Below, one piece after another: positions 46,541-59,150 of a stretch of 64,000 bases of DNA. How positions within the stretch are numbered: the first letter of the stretch is position 1; every line of letters starts with the position of its first letter. The translations under genes were made by a program, and so were the position numbers. Source of the stretch: Hanleya hanleyi (lineage: Eukaryota > Mollusca > Polyplacophora > Lepidopleurida > Hanleyidae); contig JAVTVY010051717.1 in assembly GCA_036873755.1 (NCBI GenBank), positions 202,842-266,841 of the forward strand, written 5' to 3'. The notes below the pieces were generated by a model. It ran no database searches. It saw nothing but the letters and a program-made list of their open reading frames with translations, and had not been told where the DNA came from.

Positions 46541-46690
46541 CGATGTAACTCTCCTAACTTTTTTAGAAGAACTTTTGATCACTCTCCTGGAAATTGGAAG
46601 TGCATTGTAGAGTGATATTGGAGCGAGTGATCACTCTCGCAGTAACTGACTTAAGCAAAACAAACTCCAGTAGAGTGATCAACAACTCTT
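46527..46690 (+). repeat. GTGATCAC-motif repeat, copy 1
   Basis: It shares about 95 bp with 49797-49900 (TTTTGATCACTCTCCT, then AATGCAT/AGTGCAT, then GAGAGTGA-type blocks). It has several copies of the palindromic core AGTGATCACT. Confidence 0.6.
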
Positions 46691-46699
46691 GCCGATTAT

Positions 46700-47172
46700 A
46701 CAAAGAGACAATAAACATGATAAAAAAACGTCACAAGGCTGACCTCTGTGAAAATATTATCACTTCAGCAGTAACCACAACAACCCTAAAAAAAATGGCA
46801 GTCGTTGATCATCTTCATCAGATCATGTCGATGCAGGTATTGGCCATTATTCATCTTCAGGAACCGGCAATCTAAACTTGGACACTGATCAAAGGGCAAG
46901 GGTACATGTAGATCATAAATCATCACTATTGACTTGACATGTTGTGATTCCTCAGGGAAAAAGGAATGGCCAGCACTCACTACTCAAAATTCCAATTCCT
47001 AATTTTCACAGTTCAACAGTTTGTTTTTTTTGCATTGATTGGCATACATGTAAAATCATGAAAATGGAACACAGTCACTCAAACCTTTGTGGCATGAATC
47101 CTAGAACTTACGATTTGGCAGAAAGGAAAACCAAAATTCCATGCTCACAATGTTAATATTGGTTGGCTCCAC
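46700..47172. other. Downstream flank of the galactosyltransferase-like gene
   Basis: It may contain the 3' UTR on the - strand. I see no clear AATAAA in a convincing position. Confidence 0.35.
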
Positions 47173-48288
47173 CTATCTCCATCCAATCAAAGACTGGTCT
47201 TCAAAGCACCGCTGTGTAGCGGCCGCTGTGATAGATTCCCGCAACATTTTGTGTTGTTCGACGGGCTTCACGCCATGGATGACCAGTAAGTAGAAGTAAT
47301 TGCACAACGTCCAACCCATGCCATACAATGTGAAACGAAGACTGGCGACAGGCTCAATTCCCAGTTTACTCACCAGAACTCCAATATAGGCGTCCTCTAC
47401 TGGGAAAGGTTTAACGTATCTGCTCAACTTCACAACACGTTCTAGAACATCAAATGACATAAGGTATCCAGTTCCACTAGCATAAGGCGGGTACAAATTC
47501 TCGAGGAAGTCCATCTCAGAAACGAACCAGCGGTTTTTCGGTGCTCGAACAACCATACGCTTCTCCTCAGCAGCAAACACATTGCCTACATATAAGTTTG
47601 ATAATACAACATTATGCTTGATAAGAAATTCGTACAAAAGACCCGTATTGACAAAACAGTCGTCATCAGTTTTGAGCACGTATTGACTCTGATGACAGTT
47701 TGTAGCAGCCCAGTGAAAGCCGTGAATAACTTTGAGTGTAAGATTTCTATAAAAATCCAAATAGCTGCCTCGTAAAATGTCTTGCTCCATTAGAATTTCT
47801 TTTTCAATCTGATCATTCAACGTCCTGTTGATCGTTTGACCTATCATAAAGACGCACTGCCACGGGCTATGATCATAGCCAGTATTTACTGCATCACACC
47901 ACGTTCATCTGATTGCATCTCTCCTCTCCAGGTTTCCAGGTGACGAGGTTATGAGAATCAGAACAGCAGTGTTCAACTGACATTGCGGAGTGATCTCCCC
48001 CTGTTGTTTGTAGGACTCTATATTCCAGACTGGATTTGACCCCTCAATTACATCAGCATGTAAACTCGACTCGTGAAATGCGAAACCTTCTTTTGCAAGG
48101 AGACGCAATCTTTTTCTCCCATGGGCACTCGAGTCAGATCCCCAGGATCGGTCACTGACATATGTTGGTCCCCTTTGCCAGACGGAGACAAAAAACGTTA
48201 GCATTGTAATGAAAGTAACCGTGGCGAAAAGAACGGTGAATATTCCTGCACGCAGTACCACTCTGCGGGAAACACGGCCAGGTTTCAT
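47173..48288 (-). pseudogene. Beta-1,3-galactosyltransferase-like gene with in-frame TGA
   Basis: Family members (GT31) transfer galactose or GlcNAc to glycans in the Golgi lumen. From ATG 48288 the frame encodes a short basic tail, one membrane anchor (about residues 15-37, GIFTVLFATVTFITML..), a stem, and the first catalytic strand AVLILITSSPGNLERRDAIR. A TGA at 47907-47905 then replaces the residue before the family TW. The same frame continues with GSYLDFYRNLTLK, the metal-binding TDDD, ASGTGYL and PVEDAYIG to the stop at 47175-47173. The whole frame is 371 codons, normal for the family. All catalytic blocks are present, so the TGA may be a recent null allele, a sequence error or, less likely, readthrough. 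An upstream ATG at 48411 is in frame, but an acceptor-like TTGTACTAACAG just before 48288 favours the shorter start. Confidence 0.85.
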
Positions 48289-48411
48289 GACTGTTAGTAC
48301 AATAACTATCACCTTCTGGGACCAGAATGAGCCCCTACTAGCGGAACAAGTGCAAAGGCTATCAGGGTCATCATTTTCATACAGCTGAGATTGGTCACTG
48401 GGAGGATGCAT

Positions 48412-49796
48412 AGTTCTTAACGGACACGTTTATTGGCAACAATTTTACAAAAACTGAAAATATTTTGGCATAGATGAGGAAAAGGCTGTGTCAAAGTCCC
48501 GAGTTTCTGTCACTTGTAACATGCATGTCATTGCCATTTATGTGTGCATCACATCTAATTTGCCCACACTGTTTGTGCGAATATTTTCTGGAAGGTCGAC
48601 TCAACCCTCTGGCTTACGCAACCAATGCCTATTAAAAAGAAAAATAGAACAATTGTTAGAGGACTAAATGAAAATAAATATACTCAGTAAAGCAGTTGTG
48701 ATTCTGAATGAATTATTTCACCCATCATCATGTTTCATTCCCATATTTTCCAGTATTTCAGGCACCTGTCGATAGATTTGGAATTTGTTACACCAGGGTG
48801 TGAACATCTCAGAATACTTAAAATTCCAGGAGTTTTCCAGGACTTATCCCAGTATAGAAACAACAGAACATTGACGTTCTTAATGAGTTAATCTGAAAAT
48901 GTTACAAGGCAGCATAGTTTTTTTTTTACTATTGAGATAATATGGCATAGTGGAATAAATCCTTGTTTTCCCGTTTAATACACGACCCTAGCAACACAGA
49001 CTCACATTTTTTTCTGTGATATCCGTTATCAGGGGAAATAACTCTTGAAAAACTTGTAAATACCCTCTCATAGTTATGTCCCTTGAATAACAGACAGTGA
49101 CCTCTTACAGCGAATTTATTTAAAATGGTGGAATTTTCGTCTTCGCTAGTTTAGACCAACAAAAAATAAAATCCCTACAAACCGACCCTAATTTTTTGAG
49201 ACGCGAAAAACAAAACTAAGGATTTATTCCACTATGCCTAGACAAATGATATGCACTGAACCATAAGATTATACTCGGGCATGTTTGGCTCCCTTTGCAG
49301 GACTCCGCAGTGCACTCTCGCTCATATTGCCGATATCAAAACTCTTCTTGCATACATGTACTGTAATTCTTTGTTCTCCACCGAGATTGGGAATTTCCGT
49401 GTACCCAAACTATGAATATTTTGAAATCAGAAAACAGCGAATTGACCTAGATATATTCTGATTGGTTAACATTTATACTATACGATTCGCTATGGTTTTT
49501 ATGAATGAAATATCCATTTACAGCGCCGAACTCATGAACTTTTGAAGAAATATTTGGATGGCTACGTTCAGTTTTATATCTTAAAATATATAGCCAAACC
49601 ACAAATGTTAATTTTCCAGAAGTTTCAAGAAGTAATCTCGTTTTTCCAGGATTTTCCAATACTGGAAATTACGTTTTTATTTTTCCAGGATTTTCAAGGT
49701 GTTTCAAGGAGTGTGTGAACCTTGTACACTATTAAAGTTGAACATGACTTTAATAAATGATATGGGTTATAAATTCTGCAGAACAAATAAATGGTT
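48412..49796. other. Upstream flank of the galactosyltransferase-like gene
   Basis: It may hold the promoter and a 5' UTR intron. No convincing promoter element or ORF is visible. TTTTCCAGGATTTTC-like phrases recur at 49640-49700. Confidence 0.35.
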
Positions 49797-49930
49797 ATCC
49801 AGGAGAGTGATCACACACGCTCCATCACTCCCCTAATTTTTTCTCCAGGAGAGCTTTTGATCACTCTCCTCAAAACTGCCAATGCATATGAGAGTGAAAT
49901 TAGATCACACAAAACAGAATTCAGCCGAGT
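49797..49930 (+). repeat. GTGATCAC-motif repeat, copy 2
   Basis: It matches 46527-46650. GAGAGTGATCAC, TTTTGATCACTCTCCT and TGAGAGTGAAAT blocks are present. Confidence 0.6.
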
Positions 49931-50439
49931 TATGAACAGTTTTCACAGATTTTACGAACACCAGAGACTGGCGAGTTACCGAAAAACAAGATTTCAACAG
50001 TCAAACTTTCATTTAGACGAGTGCCACCTACATAGTAGTAGAATGCTACATCGTTGAATAGGAGATAAGTATGCTGGTCAAGGATGTCAAATAGTACATG
50101 ACTGGTACGGGCAAGCCAACACTCACTCTGCGAGGAGGTTGGCAACTACATGTACAATAGACTATTCCTAAATTTATCCAACAACTTTGAAGTAAAGGAA
50201 TTATAGCTCACTGAAGATGGTAGAATTTTATCAACTATACAATATCAGATCCCAGCGTTCACTAGCATCCGCCCAAAAGGAATTTCTGTCCATCTAAAGC
50301 TGTTATTCTCATCTTCGCGGACAAAGGCTATCGTTGAAGGAAACCTGATTTTCCTTTGAAAAGTGAATTGGAACCTGATTTTCATTTGTAAAGTGAATTG
50401 GAATCCAAAAAGCACAAAATAATCTCCTTTATTTCAATG

Positions 50440-51075
50440 CGCGTTTCCATTCACCTCCCTTCTCATCATCCAACTCACTTCTCATCCACCACCTCCATTC
50501 TCATTCATTACCCCCATTCTCATCCTGCACCTCCCTTCTCGTCCTCTACCTCCCTTCTCATTCACAACCTCCCTTTTCATCCTCTCTTCTCCTCCACCAC
50601 CTCCCTTATCATCCACCACCTCCCTTCTCACCCTCTACCTCCCTTCTCATCCTCTACCTCCCTTCTCATCCACCACCTCCCTTCTCATCCTGCACCTCCC
50701 TTCTCATTCACAACCTCCCTTTTCATCCTCTCTTCTCCTCCACCACCTCCCTTATCATCCACCACCTCCCTTCTCACCCTCTACCTCCCTTCTCATCCTC
50801 TACCTCCCTTCTCATCTACCTCCCTTCTCATCCTCTACCTCCCTTCTCATCCACCACCTCCCTTCTCATCCTGCACCTCCCTTCTCATCCTGCACCTCCC
50901 TTCTCATTCACAACCTCCCTTTTCATCCTCTCTTCTCATCCACCACCTCCCTTCTCATCCACCACCACCCTTATCATCCACCACCTCCCTTCTCACCCTC
51001 TACCTCCCTTCTCATCCACCACCTCCCTTCTCATTCTCATCTCATCCGGCACCTCCCTTTTCATCCTCCCTTCTG
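50440..51075 (+). repeat. 19-bp minisatellite (CCTCCCTTCTCATCC-type)
   Basis: About 33 units of CCTCTACCTCCCTTCTCAT with CCACC, CTGCA and TTCACAA variants. A block of about 125 bp at 50526-50657 is repeated at 50693-50815, showing higher-order duplication. The open frame through it (50398-51078) is a by-product of the repeat. Confidence 0.9.
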
Positions 51076-51945
51076 TGATGTCCAAAGTACTCTAGGTTGA
51101 ACATTATGCTGGGAAGAGGGAGGGGGGTCATGGGGTTAGAAAAAAGGCCAACTTTTACTACGAAAATGACGCCGAAACAATTTATCGTGCTTCATCAGCT
51201 TTCCTGACAATTCGCTTTTAGTCACAACCCTCTTTCCGATAATGAACAACCTTTCCACTTGATTCACTTCAGTCAACCCGGTGTTGATTGCTTCCTTTCC
51301 CGCAAAAATAAGCTATATCATTAATCAGCTGTTTACTAGGTCGACTCAAGGTTCAACAACGAAAATAGCACGAATCGCTTGACCTACTTCTCAACTCAAC
51401 CGACTACGCACATGCTGGCTTTTGGGATACAAACAGAAATGTATCGAATTAAAACGTGTGCATATTGTTACCTTAGAAAGGGAGTTCAACCATTCCCACT
51501 AATATTCCATATTTCTTCCGACGGCCTGCATTTAACCACCATAACTTTTTCTTCTTTGACAGTTTTCAACCTACTTTCTGCAGTGCCTTGTTTTTCCATC
51601 CGAAGTCATGTGACCAAAACACGGCGCTGGTGCGTGTAGCGGTCAAAATGATGATAAAAGAAGAAAGATAACCCCTGAGAAGATGAGTATCCAACGGAAA
51701 AATAGACAAGACTTTATTAAACTATTAAAAATGCCCTGTAACCCCTGACCACGTGGCATTGTAAGGGCATACTGTGTAAAAAACGTGGTTAACTGTTCAA
51801 TAAATGCCCAGTGGTTCGTCCAGGGCTTAACCGAAAAAAAAAAAAATAGACAAGACTGCAATCTCACGTTCGGCTATTTAGCACTTTCGCAGCTAGTGAG
51901 TTATGGGGCTGAATTGTCATAAATGAAGCACTGCATAACATTTGC
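51076..51945. other. No recognised gene
   Basis: Nothing beyond short frames is identified. Confidence 0.4.
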
Positions 51946-51948
51946 GTT

Positions 51949-53376
51949 GAAAGTCAATTCACCCACAAACCGATTCACCCACAACCAATTCACCCACAAC
52001 TTCAGGTCGATTCACCCACAAAAAAAGTCAACTCACCCACAACCAGGTCAATTCACCCACAGTCTCAATATTGGTTTATTCAACATATTTAATGGTTATG
52101 GATATATTACCTATATAATTAATTAATATATTATATATTTCTGTCCCACCAAAATAGCAATACTAAGTTCTCACTAAGTTGGATTTAGCTTATCAACAAT
52201 TATATTAGTAACACTGATTGGTGCTTGCCATCAAAGCAACAATCTAAATAACAGTTATTCAAGATCAAAGCATTATTACAATGCTAATTAAGCTGGATGA
52301 GTATTTAGTTTGTCAACTATTCTTTTAATTCAAGTTAATTTCAAAAATTGGACTTCAAAGAACTTTTATATACAATGGTGATTAAGAATGTGTCAAAATT
52401 TACTCTCATTGTCTTCCAGTCAATCATGTGACATTTGTCTATCATGTAAAGAAGCCGACAAAAGAAACTCTACCGTCAGATACAAGGGAAGATATATCTC
52501 CTACTAATCTCTCATTGTTATTTATTATTTATCTATTTATTTATTTATTTAGCGCTGGAAAAGATATTCAATAAACAAAGTAATGTACCGCGAAATTCGA
52601 ATAAAACATTGAGTTGATGGGCCGCGAAATCCGAATGGGAAGCGGCCCTTAAACTACAATTTCAATCAATGAAAGGGAAGACTTAATATCGTGATGGAAG
52701 TAAGACAGCATCCCAGCTTCTGTGGGCCATCGGAAGCCTGTATGGACCAACAGCATAAACTGCTCTTCCTTAATTTTTTTTCTAATTTTCTTCTAAGTGC
52801 TGGAATTTCCATCTAAACAATGTTATGGTGCTAATATGTATGAAACATTATTATATTAAGAAACATACATTATGTAATATAGGTATTATAATTTATTTTT
52901 CATGGTCTGTGCTAAATTATATATTGTGCTATTTTATTTCAAGAACATGTAATATTTGATGAAACTTGATCATTCTGATGAATAAAATGTAGTTAATAGA
53001 CTAAGCATTGTTTTACCTCTAATTTGTAATATACCGATAGCTTATTTATACAATGAGTCATTGTTTGCTACACTGTGACACATGTGGATTAATTCTCAGT
53101 TACTTCAAATGTTTCTTTGAAATCAACCTTGGCTAAAATTCTGTTGTTTATTCATTTTCCATAACACTTTTCCAGACTTTGCCCAATATATGCAATATAC
53201 CCATGTCCTCTGAAATTTAGTCATAATATATGTTGAATATAGCAACACTGAGACTGTGGGTGAATTGACCTGGTTGTGGATGAGTTGACTTTTTTTTGTG
53301 GGTGAATCGACCTGAAGTTGTGGGTGAATTGGTTGTGGGTGAATCGGTTTGTGGGTGAATTGACTGTGAATCAGGT
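51949..53376. mobile_element. 1.4-kb element with ~150-bp repetitive inverted ends
   Basis: 51949-52100 and the reverse complement of 53225-53376 are almost identical. Each is built from iterated ATTCACCCACAA units (GTCAATTCACCCACAAACC, CAACTTCAGGTCGATTC, AAGTCAACTC) and ends in a CAATATTGG / CAGTGTTGC variant followed by TATTCAACATAT. The 1.1-kb interior is AT-rich, non-coding, with a TTTATT run at 52515-52550. No target duplication was found. It is foldback-like or a MITE derivative. Confidence 0.75.
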
Positions 53377-53893
53377 CATTCAATGGACTGCGGTGTAATA
53401 ATTCTGTACAGCGTACGTACATTATTACATCCAATTTGTGAACTAAAAGATATATTCTGTAAATTGAAAAGTGTTTTGTCCTTGGAACATTAAATATTGG
53501 AATATTTTGTCCCGATTTCATGTCGTGTATTTTTTTTATTTTTTGGTGGGCGGTGGTGGGTATTATGAAAAATAATCTTGGCCTAGATATTGGTACAAAT
53601 ATTCATTCACAATATTATCTCTTTGTCTCGAGATGCCATCATCAATTAGATAAATGTTGTAAGTACACAGTCGAAATTACTGAACATTTTTGGGACATTG
53701 TGAACAAAAGTGACTGAGTTCGATAAAACTATATGTTTACAACATAAAACTACTCTTCACGACGTTGATAGCCTATATCATTTTGCATTAAATCCGAATT
53801 AGATCACAGCAGGTTGAAAAGTAACCAAGTTCGGGATATTAGGGCTAATCATGTGTTGGTTATCAGTAAATACAATGGGAAGCTGAGCAAACC

Positions 53894-54168
53894 TATAGTA
53901 TTTCTCTCCCCACTAAAAGGAGGATGTTTTGGTTGATCCGGTTGATCGATTCTTCTGCCGAGCAAGATTGTGTGCTACATTTTCTGATCGAACTTGTCCC
54001 CCTAAATGATATACATCATCCAAACGCATAGCACGATCATACGTAGAAACTTCTGCTAAGTGTTAAGTGGAACGTGAAATGCCCTTAGCAAGCTAAGATG
54101 AATGATATAGCGCTAGGTCTCTCCTCCTTTAGTGGGGAGAGAACTACTAAAGTCTGCCCATTTTAATT
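53894..54168. mobile_element. MITE with TTCTCTCCCCACTAAAGGAGG ends
   Basis: TTCTCTCCCCACTAAAAGG near 53903 recurs inverted as CCTTTAGTGGGGAGAGAA near 54132. The interior is an internally deleted version of 27296-27925. Confidence 0.75.
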
Positions 54169-54515
54169 AGTCGTATACTTTGGAGCTTGTCAAAAGTCAA
54201 TAGTTGACTTTGCATACATTTTCATTTTTACAGCGTGTAGAACAAACGGAACTCTACAAAACGACTACCATTTCTCCGTGATATCGATAACATATCACGC
54301 TTGCAATAACTTTGCAATTCTCTCCATATGAAGCTCCAATACAGTTGTTTCGTGTACCGGACCTCAATTACACATCTTCACAACGTCGAGGTTTCTATTT
54401 GTGAGCCAAAGGCTATCTGTGATAGAGATACCCCTGGTTTTAGCGTCGAGGATGCAATTACATAGAGAGACGTCATAATGTATTCATGGTCACTGGCACA
54501 AAGGTCATTGATTTT
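54169..54515. other. No recognised feature
   Basis: Spacer between a MITE and a LINE. Confidence 0.4.
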
Positions 54516-57140
54516 TCAATTCAATTCAAGTTTATTACACCCCAGACCACCCAAACGTAAATTACAAACAAAATATAAAGATGACAGAAACAGCATACCA
54601 TTTTTTTTTTTACAAAATGTTATGTAGTCAAGTTTTCACAGGAGACGAAATATTAAAGGTATTAAATTGTTTACTATAGGATATACTTGCATGCAGATAT
54701 GTGTTCCTTTCACAGTACTATCATGTATTTCAACAAGCAGGGGGGAGACAACTAGAGTGACTTCCCTTTGTCCAGAATGCACATGAAAAGTTATGTAAAA
54801 GTTTTCACGATTATTCTAATAAACTTTGCTATTTTAACTAATTTAGGTACAAACGTAGTTTTACACAAATCTATAAACTTTTCAATATTTGAGTAAGTAT
54901 AATAATATTTGTTCAGGTATTTTCCACGGATATTAGAAAAGTGTTGACATACAAGTAGATAATGATACTCATCACCAACATAATTGTCACAGAATTCACA
55001 TAGGCGGTATTGTTTTTTAATATTATTCCAACGGTCAATTTCTACAGGTAATTTATGGTTAGCCGTTCTGAATTTAGTATATGCGATTCTGAGTTTAGGC
55101 TCCAAAATTGTAACATAATTATCTAAACTCACAGTTTCTTTAAATTTTGAATAATAAATGCCTTTTGGGGAATTAGAGGAGTTTTCTAGCCAAAATTGTA
55201 AGTACTGGTCACGTAGGTTTGTTTTTAGCTTCATTTTTATTGATTGTAAATGTTTCGGATTCTGATCTAACCAAATATAATTCATACCGATTTCTTCAAA
55301 AACAGATTTGACAAAAATTATCCATTTATGTTGATATATATCATTTTCTACATCTGATAACATTATTCTGTAAAGAATGTATGGTAATTTTGGTTTTTCA
55401 TTGCCTAAAGTTATTCTACCCCACAAGCCAATTACGCGTTTTTTAATCAAAATACTCATGGGTATCGTCCACGCTCACCATAGACCATATAAAGTGGTGT
55501 ACTGCTCTTAACACACAATACCTTTCTCAAAATATTAAGAGAAAATTTCTCAACTAAATTGGTGTTCATTACACCCCAGATCTCACATCCATACAATAAA
55601 ATTGGTACAATCATTTTATCAAATAAAAGAAGTTGAAGATCAGTTGGAATGGAAAACTTTCTGCTTTTGCAACAGAGTAAAAATAAAGCTCGTCTAGCAT
55701 TATCGATTGCTGATTTCATCGAGTTCGTAAGACTTCTCGATTGTGTAAATGTAAATCCTAGATATTTATAATGGTCGATGATTTCAATGTTTTCAGTACC
55801 CATATAAAATTTAAATTTTCCTGTTAACCTTGTTCCTAATATAACAATTTTGGTCTTGCTTAAATTAATTTTCAACTTCCAGTTATCACAATATACCTTG
55901 AACATATTCACACTATTCTGCAAATCTCTTTCATTACATGCAACTAAAACCGTGTCATCAGCATATAGAAGAACTAAAATTTTAACATAGGAGTACAGGT
56001 CATCATTGAATTCACTAATTTTAACACCAGAACAATTGCTTTGTAAAACATAATCTTCAAGGTCATTTAGAAACAAGGAAAACAGAATCGGCAATAAATT
56101 TTCACCTTGTCTAACTCCAATATTACAAGGGAAATAATCAGATTTTTCACCATTGTATAATATGCATGACTTAATACTAGAATACATATTAAAGATAACA
56201 TTAAATATTTTACCTTGGATATTATATTGCAACAATGTTTTCCAGAGGTCACATCGCCACACACTATCAAACGCTTTCGTAAAATCAACAAAAGTGCAGA
56301 AGAGTTTCTTTTTCCTTGCTTTCAAAAGCTCGCCAAGAGCATATAAAACAAAAATATTATCAGCAGCCGAGTACCCTTTACGAAATCCTGCCTGATTTTC
56401 CTTAAATATACCTGTAGATTCTACAAAATCATTTAATCTGTTATTTAAAATCGATGTAAACAGCTTTCCCAGACAGCTTAGTAATGTAATGGGACGGTAA
56501 TTGTCTGGGTCTTGCTTATCTCCCTTATTCTTATAAATCGGCCGAATAATTCCTATACATTTATTTGGGACTATTCCAGTTGATAATATACAATTAAAGA
56601 GAGTTTTATACAATGACAACAATAAAATTTCGCTAAATTTAATACATTCATTTGGTATATCATCGCAGCCAGTGGCTTTGTTATTTCGTAATAATTTACT
56701 AGTAATTGCCTCTTTTATTTCATTTTCAAATATTTCTCTATTCAGATTATCGTCATGCCCACTTTCACTAATATCTGGGAATATATCTTCCCCTTCATCG
56801 GGCAATTCATCGTTTCCATCTGCGTTGAGGTCTTTAAAGAAATCCAAGAGAACATCTAGTGATATATTTCCAAAATCTTTATTATTATCTCGATTTAAAA
56901 TTTTCCAGAACTGTTTTGGATCTGATTTTCTCAAGTTCCTTAATTTAGTTTCAAATTTCTTCTTGTAATTATTAACTTGTAAATTCAAAGTCTTTTTATA
57001 TTTTCTACTTTGTGTTATCATATCTTCTTTATGTTTTTTACTTTTTGTACAGTTAAATATTTTACGAGCTAAATGGTATTTTTTTTCTTGCGGTTCTACA
57101 TTCCTGATTAAAAAATGGTTTGTCCTTTCGTCTATCATTT
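54516..57140 (-). mobile_element. LINE insertion with TTGAA-type tail
   Basis: On the - strand the RT region is followed by a 3' UTR and a (TTGAA)n tail at 54529-54516. The 5' end stops in the linker between endonuclease and RT, so the copy is truncated. Confidence 0.85.
54791..57138 (-). pseudogene. Non-LTR reverse transcriptase with one frameshift
   Basis: The first frame (57138-55456, 560 codons) holds the basic linker, NYRPI (213-217), QAGFRKG (249-255), motif A FVDFTKAFD (283-291), GVRQGE (341-346) and the catalytic YADD (392-395). It stops just after a conserved GERGRYP. The second frame (55459-54791, 222 codons) continues the same protein. It opens with SILIKKRVIGLWGR and ends with a CxxC...H...C knuckle (EFCDNYVGDEYHYLLVC). 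The frames overlap by 4 bp, and a single-base loss near 55457 explains the break. The endonuclease is missing. It belongs with CR1/L2/jockey-like LINEs and differs clearly from the 9.7-kb element. Confidence 0.88.
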
Positions 57141-58600
57141 CTACTGTTTTATGCCAGGTTCATACTTTATATAAGATTCACGAGACAATGCATACAATAG
57201 CCAAGTCTGGGGACAACAATGTGTCTAGACATGTGCCTTTTCAACGACACAAAGACCCAGACAATAGTTTCTACATGAAGTAATAGCAGGCGGTTCGTGG
57301 GAGTGCGCTTACATGCCATGCCCAGTGAAATTGCCGAATGATAAACCACACACACACCTCTTTTACCGTACACGGCATTGTTGACCTTTGTGATACATTA
57401 TGACGTCCCCGTATCATGTCATTGAGACTCAGTACATATAAACAACTGCACTGAAGTTTTATATGGAGCGAATTACGAAGTTATTTCAAACATGATATGC
57501 TATCAATATCATGGAGTAATAAAGGTTATTTTGTAGAGTTCAGTTTCTTCTAGATACACGATGCAAAAAAAGAAAATTTATGCATAGTTTACTGATTTTT
57601 GACAAGGTTCAAAGTAGACGACTAATTAAAATGGACAGACTATAGGTCTATAGCTGAGGATAGCAATTAGGTTTGAATCTAGTTTTCCTGTGTTCCCTGA
57701 CTTGCTTACTTATAGCATTCTCATGGCATCAGATTGTATATCCCCTATTGTCATACACATGTATACCCACGGTTTGGAGGTTACAAACTTTGACGTTGGG
57801 AGAATGACTTATAGACGTGTGAAAATTAACCCTTTCTTTCCTGGACCCAGATGCAGATGTAGGAAAAATCTGATATTTCGGATAGTTGACAGGTTTGGGG
57901 CATAGAAACTATTCTTAGTTTTATTTATTCGATATATCTCTTGCCATGGCAACTGGGAATTGTTGCCATTTGACAATATTGGGAAGATAAGACCGCATAG
58001 CTTGATATTTTGTTGAATATGTTACAATGAAACGCATCCCTTTATCAACTTATTGGGGGTAATTATGGCTATTTCAATTCAAATAATAACAAAAATCACC
58101 AGTTCAAGCATTAAAATGTTAAATTTTAAACATTCAAAGGTAGATTCATTCATTTATATACATGCATAAATTTTCCAATCAACCAATATTTCAGTTACTT
58201 ATACGGACTGACAAATATATGGTCAATTTTCCAGATTCAGTCGAATTATGAACTGACATCGTGTTGGAATTTGTACCGACATGCAAAAATATAATCGGCG
58301 CCGGGAATGATGCATGGTCAAAACGACTGTCAGTAGTATAGTAAGTGGAAATTCCTTAGGATTTAAGGGCAGATAACTCTGTTTGAACAATTTTTCCGAA
58401 GATAGCCGCCAGAGGGCGCCACCAGACTTGTGACCAAAAAATACCTCCGAATACAGGAGAGTTCCAATTTTTGCAGGTCAAAAATAGTTCTTTGACCTTT
58501 GTATTCCTCCGCGGTGATGCGGTCTGCCTCCGCGGACAGAAAGTAGTCCCATGGGTTGACTTCCAATGTTAATGTATACGGGGAATACCTAAATAGACGT
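57141..58600. other. No recognised gene
   Basis: It contains GGGCAGATAACTCTG (58367) and CCGCCAGAGGGCGCC (58404), phrases common in mollusc DNA. No coding motif. Confidence 0.4.
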
Positions 58601-58609
58601 TTTGTGACC

Positions 58610-59150
58610 TAGGTGGGTCCCTAGTGGACCGATTGGGTCGAGTGGGGTATCAAAGTGAAGCATTCGTGAAGGGGCATCTGATGGGCTGGGTGTGGGGTTG
58701 AAATATCGGCATTCTGCGCATGCGCGGTGGCCAAAGGGTATGAAAATAGACGTTTTGGAGCTAGGGGAGCCACTAATGGTCCAATGGGGTCGAGTGAGGT
58801 ATCAAAGTGAAGCATTCGTGAAGGGGCATCTGATGGGCTGGGTGTGGGGTTGAAATATCGGCATTCTGCGCATGCGCGGTGGCCAAAGGGTATGAAAATA
58901 GACGTTTTGTGACCTAGGTGGGTCCCTAGTGGACCGATTGGGTCGAGTGAGGTATCAAAGTGAAGCATTCGTGAAGGGGCATCTGATGGGCTGGGTGTGG
59001 GGTTGAAATATCGGCATTCTGCGCATGCGCGGTGGCCAAAGGGTATGGAAATAGACGTTTTGGAGCTAGGGGAGCCCCTAATGGTCCGATGGAGTCGTAT
59101 GAGGTATCAATGTGAAGCCTATGTGAGGGGGCATCCAGTCATGGGTGGGT
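58610..59150 (+). repeat. ~152-bp satellite, main array
   Basis: GGTATCAAAGTGAAGC recurs at about 58647, 58799, 58952 and (variant) 59104, spacing 152-153 bp. Each unit has GGGGCATCTGATGGGCTGGG, ATTCTGCGCATGCGC, AAATAGACGTTTTG and a GGACCGATTGGGTCG or GGTCCAATGGGGTCG variant. The two variants alternate, suggesting a ~305-bp higher-order unit. Confidence 0.92.

Noticed and set aside
50398..51078. 226-codon Ser/Pro/Leu-rich frame
   Set aside because: It is the translation of the 19-bp pyrimidine minisatellite; no domain and no flanking gene signals.
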